From contig CACHRI010000007.1 of NCBI GenBank assembly GCA_902582155.1, positions 1 to 48,326 of the forward strand: DNA of 48,326 nt, read 5' to 3'. The DNA comes from an uncultured Pelagibacteraceae bacterium (GTDB lineage Bacteria; Pseudomonadota; Alphaproteobacteria; Pelagibacterales; Pelagibacteraceae). Shown here piece after piece: positions 46,887 to 48,326 of the stretch (position 1 is its first letter; every line of letters begins with the position of its first letter). The position numbers and the translations under genes were made by a program. The notes below the pieces were generated by a model. That model made no database searches. It saw only the letters and a program-made list of their open reading frames with translations, and was not told the DNA's origin.

Positions 46887-46914
46887 AAAAGGGGGCGTAA
46901 GCCCCCTTTTTTTT
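46887..46914 (+). terminator. Intrinsic terminator after livJ
   Basis: AAAAGGGGGC and GCCCCCTTTT form a 10-bp stem around loop GTAA, continued by a T run up to 46914. It ends the livJ transcript 14 bases before the csaA start. Confidence 0.93.
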
Positions 46915-46927
46915 ATAAGGAGATAAA

Positions 46928-47263
46928 ATGGAAATTAACTATGAAGATTTTAAAAAGGTCTCAATAAAAGTCGGCACAGTTTTAGAAGTAAAAAAAAACG
47001 AAAAAGCAAGAAAACCATCTTTAATAATAAAAGTTGATTTTGGAAAAGAAATTGGAATTAAACAATCTTCAGCTCAAATCACACATTACTATAACGCTGA
47101 AAATCTCATAGGCAAACAAGTTATTGGAGTATGTAATTTCCCAAATAAGAATATAGCTGGTGTTGTATCAGAAGTATTAGTGCTTGGCGCAATAGAAAAA
47201 GATGGCAAAGTTGTCCTAGTGCATCCATCTCAGAAAACTGATAATGGTTTAGATATAGCTTGA
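46928..47263 (+). CDS. csaA: CsaA-like tRNA-binding-domain protein
   Basis: OB-fold protein related to the tRNA-binding domain of Arc1p/TRBP111; CsaA of Bacillus has been described as an export-related chaperone. The 111 aa cover the whole domain: VSIKVGTVLEVKKNEKARKPS, the central IKQSSAQITHYY and GKQVIGVCNFPNKNIAGVVSEVLVLG. AAGGAGATAAA precedes the ATG, and the gene follows the livJ terminator immediately. Role in this organism is unknown. Confidence 0.9.
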   Translation: MEINYEDFKKVSIKVGTVLEVKKNEKARKPSLIIKVDFGKEIGIKQSSAQITHYYNAENLIGKQVIGVCNFPNKNIAGVVSEVLVLGAIEKDGKVVLVHPSQKTDNGLDIA

Positions 47264-47282
47264 ATAAATTTTGGAAAATCAC

Positions 47283-47765
47283 ATGTTTTTAAAAAATTTT
47301 ATTAAGTCGGTAATAATATTAATTTTTTCAGTATCATTTTTTTATACTTTCACCTTTGTTTCAGACCAAAAAAATGTTTTAGCAAATATAAAAGATAAAA
47401 AACAAAATGTTGAAGTTTTTAAAACCCCTTCTTGTGGATGTTGTTATGGATATGTTTTGTTTTTAGAAAAAGAGCAATTTAATGTTAAGCAGACAGATAT
47501 GAGAAGCCTTCATTCGATAAAACAAAAATATAATATTCCACTAGAAATGCAGTCATGCCATACTACTATTATTGGCAAATATTTTATAGAGGGACATGTT
47601 CCACTCGAGGCAGTAAATAAGTTATTAAAAGAGCAACCTGATATTGATGGTATAGCTTTACCTGGAATGCCAATAGGGACACCAGGAATGCCTGGAAAAA
47701 AAGAGGAGCCTTTTGTTGTTTATCAACTAATTGATGGGAAATTCTCTATATTCATGACAATATAA
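47283..47765 (+). CDS. DUF411 metal-binding protein
   Basis: Exported protein of the DUF411 family, probably a copper-binding periplasmic protein. From the ATG at 47283 it has 160 aa; a TTG at 47271 is possible. A hydrophobic N-terminal segment (about residues 5-25) is a signal or anchor. The family core is VEVFKTPSCGCCYGYVLFL with the Cys-Gly-Cys-Cys metal motif, then EMQSCHTTIIGKYFIEGHVP and the C-terminal DGIALPGMPIGTPGMPG. It is 19 bases after csaA. Confidence 0.88.
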   Translation: MFLKNFIKSVIILIFSVSFFYTFTFVSDQKNVLANIKDKKQNVEVFKTPSCGCCYGYVLFLEKEQFNVKQTDMRSLHSIKQKYNIPLEMQSCHTTIIGKYFIEGHVPLEAVNKLLKEQPDIDGIALPGMPIGTPGMPGKKEEPFVVYQLIDGKFSIFMTI

Positions 47766-47837
47766 AATATGAAAAAAAATAATGTTGAATTATTGTTAAT
47801 GATTTAATAATAAACTAAGAATTCCACACAAAACAAA

Positions 47838-48326
47838 ATGCAAATTCTTCCATTAATCTTATTTGGTATTGCTACAGCTTTTTCACCTGGACCTAATAAT
47901 ATAATGACATCTTATACAGCGTTTAACTTTGGCTTTAGGAAAGCTATACCTACAATGCTTGGTGTAATAATTGGATGGACACTTTTAATAATACTCTTGC
48001 AACTAACATCTGCTGCAGTTTTTGAAAAATATCAATTTATTCAAACAATAATTAAAATTCTTGGATCAATTTATCTCTTGTATATGTCATACAAACTATC
48101 TTTTGGGGGGCAAACAAAGGATAAAAGAATTGATCCAAAACCGGTAACTTTTCTGAATACTTTCTGGTTTCAATTTGTAAATCCAAAAAGCATTATTGTT
48201 GGACTGACTTCTATTTCTCTTTTTATAGATACTGAAAATAATTATTTAAGAGATTCAATTATTTTGACATCAGTTTGGTTTTGTATGGCTGTTGGAAGTC
48301 AGACAGCTTGGTGTTTAATGGGAAAA
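47838..48326 (+). CDS. LysE-family exporter, 3' end cut by window
   Basis: Amino-acid exporter of the RhtB/LysE family. The frame stays open from the ATG at 47838 to the last base, 163 codons against a usual length of about 200-210, so the gene runs off the window. The N-terminus has FSPGPNNIMTSYTAFNFGFRK, the family signature, and the middle has FWFQFVNPKSIIVGLT. It is a different protein from the LysE gene at 29259, which lacks the PGPN motif. Confidence 0.88.
   Translation, partial: MQILPLILFGIATAFSPGPNNIMTSYTAFNFGFRKAIPTMLGVIIGWTLLIILLQLTSAAVFEKYQFIQTIIKILGSIYLLYMSYKLSFGGQTKDKRIDPKPVTFLNTFWFQFVNPKSIIVGLTSISLFIDTENNYLRDSIILTSVWFCMAVGSQTAWCLMGK

Overview
The window is an AT-rich, extremely compact bacterial chromosome segment. 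Many neighbouring genes overlap by 1, 4, 8 or 11 bases. The longest gene-free stretch is about 207 bases (24546-24752), and it is filled with regulatory RNA. The gene content points to marine SAR11 (Pelagibacterales, Alphaproteobacteria): a SAM-II plus SAM-V riboswitch leader on an O-acetylhomoserine sulfhydrylase gene, a dimethylglycine/sarcosine demethylation route, many periplasmic-binding-protein transporters, and an mre/mrd elongasome next to leuA. I see no tRNA, rRNA, CRISPR array, insertion sequence or phage gene.

Layout. 1-7320 (+): the 3' part of leuA runs by overlap into mreB-mreC-mreD-mrdA-rodA, followed by a bactofilin. 7366-10458 (+): a three-gene cluster of a DadA-like FAD oxidoreductase, an EamA exporter and a D-2-hydroxyacid dehydrogenase. 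10566-16056 (+): a small lipoprotein and heterotetrameric sarcosine oxidase (soxBDAG). 16053-25151 (-): read in the direction of transcription, a VOC protein, the riboswitch leader, metY, dimethylglycine dehydrogenase, etfB, etfA, ETF-ubiquinone oxidoreductase and an MFS transporter. 25210-29873: short mixed-strand housekeeping genes (cysE, msrB, histidine phosphatase, CcdA, ribokinase, glutaredoxin, DUF2805, LysE). 29951-36646 (+): a branched-chain-type ABC importer with its binding protein first, then azlCD and a CsiD/GlaH glutarate 2-hydroxylase. 36713-39683 (+): a tripartite tricarboxylate transporter, tctCBA. 39689-41199 (-): DoxX and an AbrB-family membrane protein. 41205-46868 (+): a divergent ProC homologue and a second complete Liv ABC importer with its binding protein last. 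46928-48326 (+): CsaA, a DUF411 protein and a LysE exporter cut by the window end.

How the genes work together. DMG dehydrogenase with its own ETF and ETF-QO can pass electrons from dimethylglycine to quinone, and sarcosine oxidase then converts sarcosine to glycine. Both steps release one-carbon units (methylene-THF). The SAM-sensing leader links methionine synthesis by MetY to this methyl-group economy. The right half is dominated by uptake of amino acids and organic acids, by exporters (AzlCD, LysE, EamA) and by GlaH, which suggests scavenging of amino acids and C5 dicarboxylates.

Most notable observations: the tandem SAM-II / terminator / SAM-V leader with its own promoter; an identical 18-base TTAA-repeat element at the predicted transcription start of both Liv binding-protein genes; a terminator placed directly after the first binding-protein gene inside its transport operon; GlaH with all its metal and 2-oxoglutarate ligands in an unfamiliar transporter context; and two convergent gene pairs that share one palindromic TTAA as both stop codons.
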